NCBI GenBank assembly: GCA_022425325.1 | Contig: JAKMFW010000008.1 | Coordinates: 1-41,994, forward strand | Source: Acidimicrobiales bacterium | Lineage (GTDB): Bacteria; Actinomycetota; Acidimicrobiia; Acidimicrobiales; Aldehydirespiratoraceae | Reading direction: 5' to 3' | Length of the DNA: 41,994 nucleotides | In this document: piece by piece, positions 6,743-16,411 of the stretch | Layout: every line of letters begins with the position of its first letter | How positions within the stretch are numbered: the first letter of the stretch is position 1 | Program-made: the position numbers and the translations under genes | Notes under the pieces: generated by a model | Databases searched by the model: none | Told to the model about the DNA's origin: nothing | Seen by the model: only the letters and a program-made list of their open reading frames with translations

Positions 6743-9700
6743 ATGCATCTGAAGAACCTCACGCTGAAGGGCTTCAAGTCGTTCGCCGACTCCGCCTCGA
6801 TCGATCTTGAACCAGGGGTCACGGTTGTGGTCGGTCCGAACGGCTCGGGCAAGTCGAATGTCGTCGATGCCATTGCGTGGGTTCTCGGTGCACAGGCGCC
6901 GTCTGCCGTGCGGTCCGGGAAGATGGACGACGTCATCTTCGCCGGCAGCCAGAACAAGTCCGCCCTCGGCCGCGCCGAGGTGTCGCTCACCATCGACAAC
7001 CACAGTCGCACGCTCCCCGTGGAGTTCAGCGAGGTGAAGATCACCCGCACGCTCTTCCGCAACGGTGACTCCGAGTACGCCCTCAACGGCGTGCCGTGCC
7101 GCCTGCTCGACATCACCGAATTGCTGTCCGACGGTGGCGTCGGCCGTCAGCAGCACGTGATCGTCAGCCAGGGCCAGATCGACGCCGTGCTCAACGCCCG
7201 CCCCGAGGACCGCCGGGCGATCATCGAGGAGGCCGCCGGCGTCCTGAAGTTCCGGAAGCGGAAGGACCGAGCCGAACGCCGTCTCACCGCCACCGACGGC
7301 GACCTCACCCGGGTCAAGGACCTCATGCGCGAGGTGCGCCGCGGTCTGCGCCCCCTGGAGAAGCAGGCCGAGGCAGCGCGTCGTCATGGCGATCTCATCG
7401 AGGAACTCACGGCGCTCCGAGTCCATCTCGCCGGGCGCGATGTCGCCGATCTGCGCACACGACTCGCCGCCAACAGCGAACTCCGCACTGCGAAGATTGA
7501 GCAGGAGCGGGCCACCCGAGCCGAACTCGACGACCTCCACGCCTCGGTGTCAGCCGACGAACGAGCGCTCGCCGACCACGGTGGCGACGATCTCGGCGAC
7601 ACGCTCGTGCGCCTGGAATCGATGAACCAGCGCGGGCGAGGGTTCTCGGCGGTGCTCACCGAACGGCGCCGCGGCGTCGAGCGTGACCGTTCGGCCTTTG
7701 CCGATCGGGCGGTCATCGCCAACATGGAGGCCGAAGCGGCCCGATGCCGTGCCGATCTCGAAGCGGTCACGAATGAGCTCGACGAACTCGGCCCCGATGT
7801 CGAACGGCTCGCCGAGGAGGAAGCCACGCTTGCCCGTGACCGTGAGGCGTTCCAGACGGAATGGGGAGACGGCGTTCCGGTGCCGACCGGCCAGGCATCC
7901 GAGGTCCGTGGCGAGCTGGGCGCCCGTCGCGCCGCGATCGAGCGTGGCGAGAGCGAATCAGCCCACCTTCAGACCAAGCTCACCGAGCTCGATCAGAAGC
8001 GTCAGGATCTCGAAGCGGACGCAGCCCGGCGACGAGCCGACCTCGGCGCCCTCCACGACGAAGAGGAGCCGCTTGTCGCGTCCCACGAGGCGGCCGCCTC
8101 CGCCCGTCAGGTCGCGGAGGAGCACGTCGCCGCCCGCCAGGCCGAACAAATCGACGCCGAGGCCGATCATCATCGTTGGGTCGCCCGCGCCGAGGCGCTG
8201 ACCCTTGCGCTCGACGAGGCCCGCGCTCGCAGTGGGGCTCAGCGCCTCGCCGCTGTCGAGGGTGTCCTTGGCACGCTTCTCGACCTCGTCGCGGTCGAGG
8301 CGGGCTGGGAAGCCGCCTTCGAGGCCGCTGCCGGCGAAGCCCTCACGGCCGTGATCGTCGACGGCACCGACACCGCCCGACTCGCACTCACCGAACTCGC
8401 CTCGGGTGACGCAACCGGTGCCGTTCTCACCCTCGGCAGCCGAACTGGCACTCGGGCTGAAGGCGCCGAGTTCGTGAGGAGCCACGTCTCGGGCACGACC
8501 CCTGCGGTCGATGATCTGCTCGACGTGCTGCTCGCAGATGCGATCGCCGTCGACGGCGACTGGCAGGCTGCGCTCGATCAGGCGCTCGCTCGCCCCGGTC
8601 AGGTCGTCGTGACCCGCACCGGCGACCGGTTCGGTGCCCGCGGTTGGCGCATCGGTTCGGCCGGCCCTGGTGCCACGGGTGCAGCGCTCGCCGAAGCCGA
8701 AGCGGAGGTCGAGCGCACTCGAGCTGTCTGTGCCGCTGCCGCCGATGCCACCACCGAGGCTCGACGCGAGCTTGCCGAGCGTTCGGTCCGGGCCGATGAA
8801 CTCACCCAGCGGCTCGCCGGCATCGAGGAGGGGTTGAGTGCGGCGGCCGACACCTTGCAGCGCACCGATGCCGATCGACGTGAGGTAACCACCGAGGCCG
8901 ACGCGCTGCAGGCTCGCTTCGACGAACTCGCCGCGCGGCTCGAACGCGAGACGGTTCGGGTCGACGAACTCGAGACACAGTTGCCCGAGCTCGTGACGGC
9001 CGAGGAAGCCTCGCTCGAAGCCGGTCGCCGACTCGCCGTCGCCCGCGCCGAGATCGAGGAGCGGGCTGCGATGGTTGGTTCGCTGCGCACCGAGGTCGGG
9101 GTCCGGGCCGCCAGTCTCGACGAACGACGCACGTCGCTCACCACCCGTCTCGCCGAACTCGACGAACGCCTCGAGCGCGACGCCGAGCAGCGTGCCGCTG
9201 CGGAGGGGCAGCGAATCGCACTCGACCGACGAGCGGCTGTGCTCGAACGCCTGATGGCTGCGGTCGAGCGGCGGGCTGGCGTCGTCGATCTCCGTCTCGC
9301 CGACGTGCGCGAGCGCCGTCACCGCCAGTCACAGGCCGCGCAGGAGATCACACAGCGTCTCGACGGCCTGCGTCGACGTCGAGGCGAGGCCGAGAAGCAG
9401 TTGGAGGGGTTGCGATCGGTGATGGCGAAGGCCGAGGTCGAGGAGGCCGAGCTCAGGACCCGCCTGCAGGCAACCGTCGACCGTCTTCGTTCCGACCATG
9501 ATCTCGCTCCCGACGTTGCCGTGTCGGCGCCGTGCCCGGAGCTGCCGGACGGCATCGATCCGGGTCGTCGGGTCGACATGCTCGAGAGCGAGCTCGACAT
9601 CATGGGTCCGGTCAATCCGCTCGCCCTTGAGGAGTATCAGGCGTTGCAGGAGCGGCACTCGTTCCTGCAGGGCCAGCTCGACGACATCCGGTCGACCCGC

Positions 9701-10228
9701 CGGGAGCTGTCGAAGGTGATCGCCTCGATCGACGAGGAGATCGTCACGGTCTTTGCCTCGGCGTTCGCCGACGTGTCGGTCAACTTCACCCAGCTGTTCG
9801 AGACACTCTTTCCCGGTGGTCAGGGCTCGATCTCGCTCACCACGCCGGACGACTTGCTCAACACCGGCATCGAGATCTCGGCGAAGCCGTCCGGCAAGAA
9901 CGTCAAGAAGCTCTCGCTGTTGTCCGGTGGTGAGCGCACCCTCGTCGCCCTGGCGTTCCTGTTCGCCGTGTTCCGAAGCCGCCCGTCGCCGTTCTATGTC
10001 ATGGACGAGGTCGAGGCCGCGCTCGACGACGTCAACCTTCACCGCTTCCTCTCGCTCGTCGAGGAGTTCCGGGCCGATGCCCAGCTGCTGCTCGTGAGCC
10101 ACCAGAAGCGCACGATGGAGGCCGCAGACTGTCTCTACGGTGTCTCGATGAAGCCCGGTGGTTCGAGCCGGGTCGTCAGCGAGAAGGTCGCAGAGACCCT
10201 CGAAGCGACGCCGGCACCGGCGGCCTAG
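6743..10228 (+). CDS. smc: Chromosome segregation protein SMC
   Basis: A 1161-residue condensin ATPase that compacts and segregates the chromosome with ScpA/ScpB. Walker A GPNGSGKSN is at residues 31-39 and the hinge domain is at about 500-640 (begins near AVEGVLGTLLDLVAV). Two long Glu/Arg/Ala-rich coiled coils occupy about 165-490 and 650-990. The ABC signature LSGGERT is at about 1058 and Walker B YVMDEVEAALDD at about 1083-1094. Length is normal for bacterial SMC. The start MHLKNLTLKGFKSF is family-typical and sits 7 nt after TAAGTT. The LLM oxidoreductase begins 3 nt after the stop. scpA and scpB are not in the window. Confidence 0.97.
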   Translation: MHLKNLTLKGFKSFADSASIDLEPGVTVVVGPNGSGKSNVVDAIAWVLGAQAPSAVRSGKMDDVIFAGSQNKSALGRAEVSLTIDNHSRTLPVEFSEVKITRTLFRNGDSEYALNGVPCRLLDITELLSDGGVGRQQHVIVSQGQIDAVLNARPEDRRAIIEEAAGVLKFRKRKDRAERRLTATDGDLTRVKDLMREVRRGLRPLEKQAEAARRHGDLIEELTALRVHLAGRDVADLRTRLAANSELRTAKIEQERATRAELDDLHASVSADERALADHGGDDLGDTLVRLESMNQRGRGFSAVLTERRRGVERDRSAFADRAVIANMEAEAARCRADLEAVTNELDELGPDVERLAEEEATLARDREAFQTEWGDGVPVPTGQASEVRGELGARRAAIERGESESAHLQTKLTELDQKRQDLEADAARRRADLGALHDEEEPLVASHEAAASARQVAEEHVAARQAEQIDAEADHHRWVARAEALTLALDEARARSGAQRLAAVEGVLGTLLDLVAVEAGWEAAFEAAAGEALTAVIVDGTDTARLALTELASGDATGAVLTLGSRTGTRAEGAEFVRSHVSGTTPAVDDLLDVLLADAIAVDGDWQAALDQALARPGQVVVTRTGDRFGARGWRIGSAGPGATGAALAEAEAEVERTRAVCAAAADATTEARRELAERSVRADELTQRLAGIEEGLSAAADTLQRTDADRREVTTEADALQARFDELAARLERETVRVDELETQLPELVTAEEASLEAGRRLAVARAEIEERAAMVGSLRTEVGVRAASLDERRTSLTTRLAELDERLERDAEQRAAAEGQRIALDRRAAVLERLMAAVERRAGVVDLRLADVRERRHRQSQAAQEITQRLDGLRRRRGEAEKQLEGLRSVMAKAEVEEAELRTRLQATVDRLRSDHDLAPDVAVSAPCPELPDGIDPGRRVDMLESELDIMGPVNPLALEEYQALQERHSFLQGQLDDIRSTRRELSKVIASIDEEIVTVFASAFADVSVNFTQLFETLFPGGQGSISLTTPDDLLNTGIEISAKPSGKNVKKLSLLSGGERTLVALAFLFAVFRSRPSPFYVMDEVEAALDDVNLHRFLSLVEEFRADAQLLLVSHQKRTMEAADCLYGVSMKPGGSSRVVSEKVAETLEATPAPAA

Positions 10229-10231
10229 GTC

Positions 10232-11080
10232 GTGGACTTCGGCGTCTGCATTTTCCCAACGGCTGATGCGATGCATCCGGCCGAACTCGCTCGGGCGCTG
10301 GAGGAGCGTGGCTTCGAGTCGTACTGGGTCGCCGAGCACACCCACATCCCGGCCAGCCGACGGAGTCCGTGGCCCGGGGGTGCCGACCTGCCGCAGATGT
10401 ACTACGAGACGATGGATCCGTTCGTGGCGCTCACCGCGGCGGCCACCGCCACCGAGAACCTCAAAGTCGGCACCGGGATCTGTCTTGTCGTAGAGCGCGA
10501 TCCGATCACCACGGCGAAAGAGGTCGCCTCGATCGATCATGTTTCGAACGGTCGGTTCCTCTTCGGTGTCGGCGGTGGCTGGAACGCCGAGGAGATGGAA
10601 AACCACGGCACCGCGTTCGACACGCGCTGGAAGTTGATGCGCGAGCGCATCGAGGCGATGAAGACGATCTGGGCCGACGACCCGGCCGAGTACCACGGTG
10701 AGTTTGTCGACTTCGACCCGATCTTCTCCAAGCCTAAGCCCGTCCAAGCGCCCCACCCGCCGATCCATGTCGGTGGCGCCTCACCCTGGGGCCCGCGACG
10801 GGCCGCCCGCTACGGCGACGGCTGGATGCCGATCAATGGCCGGGGCGGCACGATCATGGACGATCTTCCCGTGCTGGCCGAGGAGTGCGAGAAGAACGGC
10901 CGTGACATCGCCGAGATCGAACTTTCGCTCTACATGGCGCCGGTGAACGCCGACGTGGCCAAGGAGCACGAGGAGGGCGGCGTCTCCCGCTTCATCTTCG
11001 GGTTGCCGCCGGCCGATGCCGAAACCCTGCTGCCGATGCTCGACAAGCAGGCCGAGGTCATCGCCGCCGTCAACGGCTGA
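10232..11080 (+). CDS. LLM-class F420-dependent oxidoreductase
   Basis: A 282-residue luciferase-like TIM-barrel protein. It starts MDFGVCIFPTADAM with GTG. Family features are the WVAEHTHIP segment, the VGTGICLVVERDP strand, the VSNGRFLFGVGGGWNAEEM motif (SxGRxxxGxGxGW) at about residues 104-124, and HVGGASPWGPRRAARYGDGW at about 178-197. Members use reduced F420 or FMN with substrates that cannot be predicted. Only 3 nt separate it from smc, so it is cotranscribed at least in part, which is unlikely to reflect shared function. A second member of the superfamily lies at 40189. Confidence 0.88.
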   Translation: MDFGVCIFPTADAMHPAELARALEERGFESYWVAEHTHIPASRRSPWPGGADLPQMYYETMDPFVALTAAATATENLKVGTGICLVVERDPITTAKEVASIDHVSNGRFLFGVGGGWNAEEMENHGTAFDTRWKLMRERIEAMKTIWADDPAEYHGEFVDFDPIFSKPKPVQAPHPPIHVGGASPWGPRRAARYGDGWMPINGRGGTIMDDLPVLAEECEKNGRDIAEIELSLYMAPVNADVAKEHEEGGVSRFIFGLPPADAETLLPMLDKQAEVIAAVNG

Positions 11081-11157
11081 CCCACTGGAGGCGCTCGACC
11101 GACGGTCCGGAGACGCCGCGGGTCCATCCGGGCCCGTCGGGATCGGGAGGCCCTGTT

Positions 11158-11172
11158 CGGCGGTATCCGCCG
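11158..11172. repeat. 15-bp palindrome CGGCGG-TAT-CCGCCG, candidate operator
   Basis: Perfect 6-bp arms around a 3-nt centre. It ends 14 bp upstream of the TAGTCT -10 element of the flavoprotein gene, where a -35-region operator would sit. Confidence 0.4.
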
Positions 11173-11186
11173 CCCAGACGAGGGAC

Positions 11187-11192
11187 TAGTCT
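11187..11192 (+). promoter_or_regulatory. -10 element (TAGTCT) of the DMGDH-like gene
   Basis: TAGTCT ends 8 nt before ATG 11201. There is no ribosome binding site between, consistent with a leaderless start. Confidence 0.5.
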
Positions 11193-11200
11193 GCGCCGCC

Positions 11201-13666
11201 ATGCCCAGCGTTCCCGCCCGCGCCCAGGTTGTCATCGTCGGCGGCGGCATCGTCGGTGCCAGCATCGCCTATCACCTCACCCGCCGCGAGATCACCGATG
11301 TTGTGGTGCTCGAGCAGAACACCCTCACCGCCGGTACCACGTGGCACGCGGCGGGCCTGGTGAGCCAACTCAAGTCGACACAGTCACTCACCACGTTGGC
11401 GGCCTACTCGGCCCGCCTGTTCGAAGAGCTCGAGGACGAAACCGGCCAGGCCACCGGCTACCGCACGCCCGGTTCGATCCAGGTTGCCGACAATGAGCAG
11501 CGCTGGGAAGAGATTCGTCGTGGCGCGACGATGGCCGATGGGGTCGGCGTCGAATGCCGAGAGATCTCGATCGACGAGGCCGCCGAACGGTTCCCGCACA
11601 TGCGCACCGACGATCTCGTCGGCGCCCTGTACATCCCGCGCGACGGCCAGACCTCGCCGGTCGACACCACGATGGCGCTCGCACGGGGCGCCAAGGCCCG
11701 AGGCGCAACGGTCATCGAGAACGTCGCCGTCACCCGACTGAAGACCAAGGACGGCAAGATCGCCGGTGTCGTCACCGAGCAGGGTGAGATCGAGGCGGAG
11801 ATCGTTGTGCTCGCCACCGGCATGTGGACCCGCCACCTCGCAGCCCAGATCGGTGTGAACGTCCCGCTTCAGGCGTGCGAGCACTTCTACATCGTCACCG
11901 AACCGATCGAGGGAATGGAGATCGGCACGCCGACCCTGCGCGACCCGGGCAACTACACGTACTTCAAGGAGGAGACCGGGAAGATCATGGCCGGCTTCTT
12001 CGAACCTCGGGGCAAGGTCTGGCGCATGGACGAGATCGCCCGTGATTTCAGCTTCGGCACGTTGCCCGAGGACTGGGATCATGTCGGGCCGATCTTCGAG
12101 CGAGCGATCCACCGAGTGCCGGTCTTGGGTGAGGTCGGCCTCCAGTTGTTCTTCAACGGCCCCGAGGCGTTCACTCCCGATGGCGTCTTCTACATGGGCG
12201 AGGCTCCCGAGGTCGACAACTGCTATGTCGCCGCCGGTTTCAACTCGGTCGGGATCCAGTCCGCAGGCGGTGTCGGTTGGGCGCTCGCCGACTGGATCGC
12301 CGACAAGCACCCGCCGATGGATCTCAACTCTGTCGACATCCGCCGAGCGCAGCCCTTCCAGGCCGACGAGGCGTACCTGCAGGACCGGATCTCCGAGAGT
12401 CTCGGGCTTCTGTATGCGATGCACTGGCCGTTCCGGCAATACGAGTCGGCTCGAGGCATTCGCCTGTCGCCGTTGCACGATCGGATCGACGCTGCCGGCG
12501 CGGTGTGGGGTGAGACTGCCGGTTGGGAACGCCCCAACTGGTATGCCGACGAGGGCCAGGCCCGCGAGTACGAGTACTCCTACGGCAAGCAGAACTGGCA
12601 CGACAACATGGTCCGCGAGTGCCGGGGGGTCCGTGAAGCCGTCGGCCTGTTCGACCAGACATCGTTCGCCAAAGCCCGTGTCGAAGGCCCCGACGCGCTT
12701 GCCGTGCTCAACCACCTCTCGGTTGCCAATATCGACGCCCAGATCAACAAGGCCGTCTACACACAGTGGTGCAATCACAAGGGCGGAATTGAGGCCGACC
12801 TCACCGTCACCCGCACGGGCCACGACACCTTCTTCGTCGTCACGGCGGCAGCCGCCGAGAACCGGGACTTCACATGGTTGCGGCGAGCGGCGAGCGGCAA
12901 GGACGCCACGATCACCAACGTCACCCACGACATCGCGATGCTCGGGCTGATGGGCCCCAACAGTCGCTCACTCCTCTCAGAGATTACCGACGCCGACCTC
13001 TCGAACGCCGGCATCGAGGATGGCGGGTTCCCGTTCGGTTGGAGCAGACAGATCGAGATCGCCGGTCGACCCGTGCTCGCGCTGCGCATGAGCTATGTCG
13101 GCGAACTCGGCTGGGAGCTGTACATCGCCAACGACGATGCCGGTGCTGTCTACGACGCGATCGTCGAGGCCGGTGCAGAACACGGTCTCGTGCATGCCGG
13201 CTTCCACGCCATGAATTCGCTTCGCCTTGAGGCGGGCATGCGTCACTGGGGTCACGACATCACCGACGAGGACACCCCAATCGAAGCCGGACTCGGTTTC
13301 GCCATCGACTGGGACAAGGGCGAGTTCCTGGGCCGTGATGCCCTGCTCGCCCAGAAGGATGCGCCCCGCTCGAAGCGACTGATCCAGTTCCGGATCGAAG
13401 ACCCCGACCTGCTCACGTATCACGACGAGCCGATCTATCGCGACGGCATCGTCGTCGGGAGCACGTCATCGTCGATGTGGTCCGCGACCCAGGACCGCTG
13501 CTGCGCGATGGGATATGTCAGGCATCCCGACGGCGAGAGCATCGCCGCAGCCTGGCTCGACGAGGCAACGTGGGAGGTCAACATCGGTGGCCGGCTGGTT
13601 CCGTTGTCGACATCGATCCGTTCCTGGTACGACCCACAGAATCAGCGCCCCCATCTCGCCGTGTAG
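11201..13666 (+). CDS. Dimethylglycine/sarcosine dehydrogenase-family flavoprotein (DAO + GCV_T)
   Basis: An 821-residue, two-part enzyme. Residues about 8-380 are a D-amino-acid-oxidase-type FAD domain with the dinucleotide motif [14 protein letters not shown] at 10-23. TTWHAAGL follows; His49 corresponds to the histidine that covalently holds FAD in dimethylglycine and sarcosine dehydrogenases. Residues about 420-815 form a glycine-cleavage T-like folate-binding module ([37 protein letters not shown]). Such enzymes demethylate N-methylglycines and pass the one-carbon unit to tetrahydrofolate. Substrate choice between sarcosine, dimethylglycine and relatives is not decided by sequence. It stands alone, preceded by a palindrome and a leaderless-type promoter. 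Confidence 0.92.
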   Translation: MPSVPARAQVVIVGGGIVGASIAYHLTRREITDVVVLEQNTLTAGTTWHAAGLVSQLKSTQSLTTLAAYSARLFEELEDETGQATGYRTPGSIQVADNEQRWEEIRRGATMADGVGVECREISIDEAAERFPHMRTDDLVGALYIPRDGQTSPVDTTMALARGAKARGATVIENVAVTRLKTKDGKIAGVVTEQGEIEAEIVVLATGMWTRHLAAQIGVNVPLQACEHFYIVTEPIEGMEIGTPTLRDPGNYTYFKEETGKIMAGFFEPRGKVWRMDEIARDFSFGTLPEDWDHVGPIFERAIHRVPVLGEVGLQLFFNGPEAFTPDGVFYMGEAPEVDNCYVAAGFNSVGIQSAGGVGWALADWIADKHPPMDLNSVDIRRAQPFQADEAYLQDRISESLGLLYAMHWPFRQYESARGIRLSPLHDRIDAAGAVWGETAGWERPNWYADEGQAREYEYSYGKQNWHDNMVRECRGVREAVGLFDQTSFAKARVEGPDALAVLNHLSVANIDAQINKAVYTQWCNHKGGIEADLTVTRTGHDTFFVVTAAAAENRDFTWLRRAASGKDATITNVTHDIAMLGLMGPNSRSLLSEITDADLSNAGIEDGGFPFGWSRQIEIAGRPVLALRMSYVGELGWELYIANDDAGAVYDAIVEAGAEHGLVHAGFHAMNSLRLEAGMRHWGHDITDEDTPIEAGLGFAIDWDKGEFLGRDALLAQKDAPRSKRLIQFRIEDPDLLTYHDEPIYRDGIVVGSTSSSMWSATQDRCCAMGYVRHPDGESIAAAWLDEATWEVNIGGRLVPLSTSIRSWYDPQNQRPHLAV

Positions 13667-13742
13667 GTATGCAGATCCTCGGTGGCGAGCGGCGCCGACT
13701 GCAGATCGTCCGCTCGGCTCCGGGTAGCGAAGGAGGCAGCGG

Positions 13743-13748
13743 TACCGT
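13743..13748 (+). promoter_or_regulatory. -10 element (TACCGT) of the lipoprotein gene
   Basis: TACCGT ends 7 nt before GTG 13756, the same spacing seen at other leaderless starts in this window. It supports GTG 13756 over ATG 13669 or GTG 13753. Confidence 0.42.
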
Positions 13749-13755
13749 CGGCGTG

Positions 13756-15093
13756 GTGCGCCGCCCCCTCCGCCTTCCCCTGATAGCGATCGGACTGATC
13801 GCGGGGTTCGTTGCGGCCGCCTGTACCTCCGTTCCACCCGAGGAACTCTCCGTGCCGTTGCCGACCACCACGGTCGATTCGGAGCCGGCGCCTGTGGCCG
13901 AGAAGGAATCAGAATCGACGGCCGAGTCCGACTCACCGCCCGACACGCCGGCGGTCGCCGGGGAATTGGCGATCGGGGGACTCGAGGGGATGGTCGTCGC
14001 CGATGCGTCGGGCGCCGTCGTCCGATCGGTCTTCCCGAGCGGTGTCGCAACCCAGCCCACCTGGTCGCGCGCCGGTGACCGGGCGATCTCGTTCGTGTCG
14101 TCGGCGACCGGAGGGTCGGTCGTCGTCTCCGCCGGCGACGACGCGTTCGCAGTCGGCGCTCGGCGGCCATACTTCTTTTTCTCGTGGAGCGGAGATGGGG
14201 CCTATGTCGCCGCGTTGGGGCCGGGCCCACGAGGTACGAGCCTCGACATCCTCACCCCCGAGGGGGAACTCGCGACCGACGCGACCATCGATACCGGGAG
14301 CTTCTATCTCGCCTGGGAGCCAGGTGGCGACGATCTCGTCGTCCATCTCGACGACGAGCTCTTCCTCCTTCGGGATCCGCAGGATCTGGAGATCCGTGAA
14401 TCGCTGGGCGCGCCCGGCCAGTCCTTCCTTGCGCCGGTGTGGATTCCGGGAACCCGTCACGTCGTCATCGTCGACGATGACGACGACTCGGACGAGGGTC
14501 GTCTGACCCGACTCGACGTCGACGATCGCAGTGCGCAGGATCTTGGTCCGGTCCGGGGTGGTGTCGGGATGACGGTGTCGCCCGACGCGACTCGCCTCTT
14601 CGTGACCCACGGCGGTCCCGATTCCGACCGTGGCAACGAGATCGAGATCTCCAGTGGCAGCGCGAGCCGTCCGGTGCAGGAGACGCTCGCTGCGAGCGAG
14701 GTGATCGTGCTCGAGACCGGCGAACGCGCTGCCGTCAGCGACGAACCCTCGATCTGGGCGGAGTGGGCCCCTGACGGTTCGGCGCTCGCCGTGCTGCAGC
14801 CCGTGAGTCAGGGCGCACGCTGGCTGATCGCCGACGAGTTCGGGCTTCGCGAGCTCGGCACGATGCAGGCAACCGCGACCTTTCTTCGCAACTACCTCTT
14901 CTTCTCCTGGCAGTACGTCGAGTCACCGCGGATCTGGGCACCCGACGCCGACGCGATCGTCTACGCAGCGGTGGAAGCCGGAATTCCCGGGATTTACGTC
15001 CACCCGCTCACTGGCGAGCGGGTGCGTGTCAGTGACGGGGACGTTGCCTTCTTCGCCCCTCAACCCGACGGTGCCACCGTCCCGCCCGCTTGA
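13756..15093 (+). CDS. Predicted lipoprotein with seven-bladed beta-propeller
   Basis: From GTG 13756 the 445-residue product begins with Arg-Arg, a hydrophobic stretch (LPLIAIGLIAGF) and Cys at about residue 23 (VAAAC), which looks like a lipoprotein signal though the lipobox is not ideal. A Pro/Glu/Ser linker follows. About seven TolB/WD40-like repeats are visible, each with a W-x-P/G-D core: WSRAGDRAISF, WSGDGAYVAAL, WEPGGDDLVVHL, WIPGTRHVVIV, VSPDATRLFVT, WAPDGSALAVL, WAPDADAIVYA. This suggests an extracytoplasmic seven-bladed propeller, perhaps for binding. No catalytic residues are recognised. An upstream ATG at 13669 would bury the signal sequence 51 residues from the N-terminus, so it is disfavoured. 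It converges with the alcohol dehydrogenase gene. Confidence 0.75.
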   Translation: MRRPLRLPLIAIGLIAGFVAAACTSVPPEELSVPLPTTTVDSEPAPVAEKESESTAESDSPPDTPAVAGELAIGGLEGMVVADASGAVVRSVFPSGVATQPTWSRAGDRAISFVSSATGGSVVVSAGDDAFAVGARRPYFFFSWSGDGAYVAALGPGPRGTSLDILTPEGELATDATIDTGSFYLAWEPGGDDLVVHLDDELFLLRDPQDLEIRESLGAPGQSFLAPVWIPGTRHVVIVDDDDDSDEGRLTRLDVDDRSAQDLGPVRGGVGMTVSPDATRLFVTHGGPDSDRGNEIEISSGSASRPVQETLAASEVIVLETGERAAVSDEPSIWAEWAPDGSALAVLQPVSQGARWLIADEFGLRELGTMQATATFLRNYLFFSWQYVESPRIWAPDADAIVYAAVEAGIPGIYVHPLTGERVRVSDGDVAFFAPQPDGATVPPA

Positions 15094-15105
15094 GGCGACG
15101 GTCGT

Positions 15106-16188
15106 TCAGTCGAAGACGATCACCGAGCGGGCAACCTCGCCGGCCGACATCACCGCAAACGCCTCGTTGATGTCGTCGAGACCGACACGGGCGGTGACCA
15201 TGTCGTCGAGATGGAGCTTGCCGCTGAGGTAGAACTCCACGAGTTGGGGCATGTCCTCGCGAAAGCGATTCGATCCCATGTTCGACCCGGTGAGCGTCTT
15301 CTCCATCAGCAGCGCTTCGGCATCGATCTCGAGCTTCTGGCCCTGCGGCACCATGCCGATCACGACTGCGGTGCCTCCGTAGCGGATCATCTCGTACGCC
15401 TGTTCGGCGGTCTCTTTGCGGCCGACGGCCTCGAAGGCGAAGTCGGCGCCCTGGTTCGTGAGCGCACGCACCGCTGCGACGGGATCCTCGACCGAGGCGT
15501 CGACGACATGGGTGGCACCGAAGTTGCGAGCAGCGGCGAGTTTCTCACTGCTGACATCGACGGCAATGATCGTTCCCGCACCGGCGATCGCTGCACCGTT
15601 CAGTGCGGATAAGCCGATGCCGCCGCACCCGATGACGACGACCGATGCGCCCACGGGAATCCGTGCGGTGTTGACGACTGCGCCGAAGCCGGTCATCACG
15701 GCGCAGCCGATCAGGGCGCCGCGGTCGAGCGGCATGTCGTGCCGGACCTTCACGCAGGCGCGTTCGTGCACGAGCATCGCTTCGGCGTAGGAAGCAAGGT
15801 TGTAGAGCTGCGTGATCGGCTCGCCTTTTTGTGAGAGGCGGGGAGGTTGCCCGGGGGAGCGCCAGGTCTCGGTGCTCTCACACAGCACTGGTCGTCCGGC
15901 CGTGCAGTTGCGGCAGACCCCGCAGAAGGCCGACATGCAGGTGATGACGTGGTCGCCGGGCTCGACATAGGTGACGTCGGGACCGACTGCCTCGACGACG
16001 CCGGCCGACTCATGGCCGGGCACGCATGGCATCGGGGTGTGATAGAGCCCCTCGATGAAGTGGAGATCGGAGTGGCAGACCCCGGCGGCCGTCGTGCGGA
16101 TCCGGACCTCGCCGGGACCCGGGTCGTCGATGTCGATCTCTTCGATCGTGAGCGGTGCACCCGCCTGTCGGAGGACAACGGCTCGCAT
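15106..16188 (-). CDS. Zinc-dependent alcohol dehydrogenase (MDR family)
   Basis: A 360-residue medium-chain dehydrogenase/reductase of the class III-like ADH type. Catalytic zinc ligands include Cys38 (AGVCHSD) and His59-Glu60 (PGHE). The structural zinc lobe has Cys89, Cys92, Cys95 and Cys103. The nucleotide-binding loop is VVIGCGGIGLSALNGA, and NAD is the likely cofactor (AVDVSSEK). The enzyme would oxidise an alcohol or a thiol adduct; the substrate is unknown. ATG 16188 has AGGA 6 nt upstream and is chosen over TTG 16194. It is divergent from the ferredoxin pair, and a short open frame ends 2 nt before its ATG. Confidence 0.92.
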   Translation of the reverse strand: MRAVVLRQAGAPLTIEEIDIDDPGPGEVRIRTTAAGVCHSDLHFIEGLYHTPMPCVPGHESAGVVEAVGPDVTYVEPGDHVITCMSAFCGVCRNCTAGRPVLCESTETWRSPGQPPRLSQKGEPITQLYNLASYAEAMLVHERACVKVRHDMPLDRGALIGCAVMTGFGAVVNTARIPVGASVVVIGCGGIGLSALNGAAIAGAGTIIAVDVSSEKLAAARNFGATHVVDASVEDPVAAVRALTNQGADFAFEAVGRKETAEQAYEMIRYGGTAVVIGMVPQGQKLEIDAEALLMEKTLTGSNMGSNRFREDMPQLVEFYLSGKLHLDDMVTARVGLDDINEAFAVMSAGEVARSVIVFD

Positions 16189-16190
16189 GA

Positions 16191-16307
16191 TCAATCCTTC
16201 CTCACCAGGGGTGGGGTCTCGTTGCCGCCGGTCAGCGTGTTCCAGAACATGGCTTCGACGGAGGATCGATCGCCGGAGTCGACGAATGGATCGGTGGGCG
16301 CGGCCAT
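16191..16307 (-). CDS. Possible 38-aa small protein upstream of the alcohol dehydrogenase
   Basis: ATG 16307 opens 38 codons with GC-rich third positions like the neighbouring genes, ending in TGA at 16193-16191, 2 nt before the dehydrogenase ATG. The dehydrogenase ribosome binding site lies inside its 3' end, so translational coupling is possible. The product is acidic/polar without a recognised domain. The frame extends upstream to ATG 16445, but codon use there looks less coding-like. It may be spurious. Confidence 0.3.
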   Translation of the reverse strand: MAAPTDPFVDSGDRSSVEAMFWNTLTGGNETPPLVRKD

Positions 16308-16397
16308 CGCTGGATCACAGCAGTCCAGCGCAGCCGACGCAACCGCCGGGTATCCCCGAACCTGCGTACGACCCGACCAACGAGGCGATCCGCGCCT

Positions 16398-16411
16398 GAC
16401 CGGAACCGGTC
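16398..16411. repeat. 14-bp palindrome GACCGG-AA-CCGGTC, candidate operator
   Basis: Perfect 6-bp arms with an AA centre, followed by a further ACCGGT at 16429-16434. It lies between the divergent alcohol dehydrogenase and ferredoxin genes, a normal place for a repressor site. Confidence 0.45.

Noticed and set aside
9329-10768. 479-codon minus-strand open frame opposite smc and the LLM oxidoreductase
   Set aside because: Shadow of two clear genes; no start context or domain.
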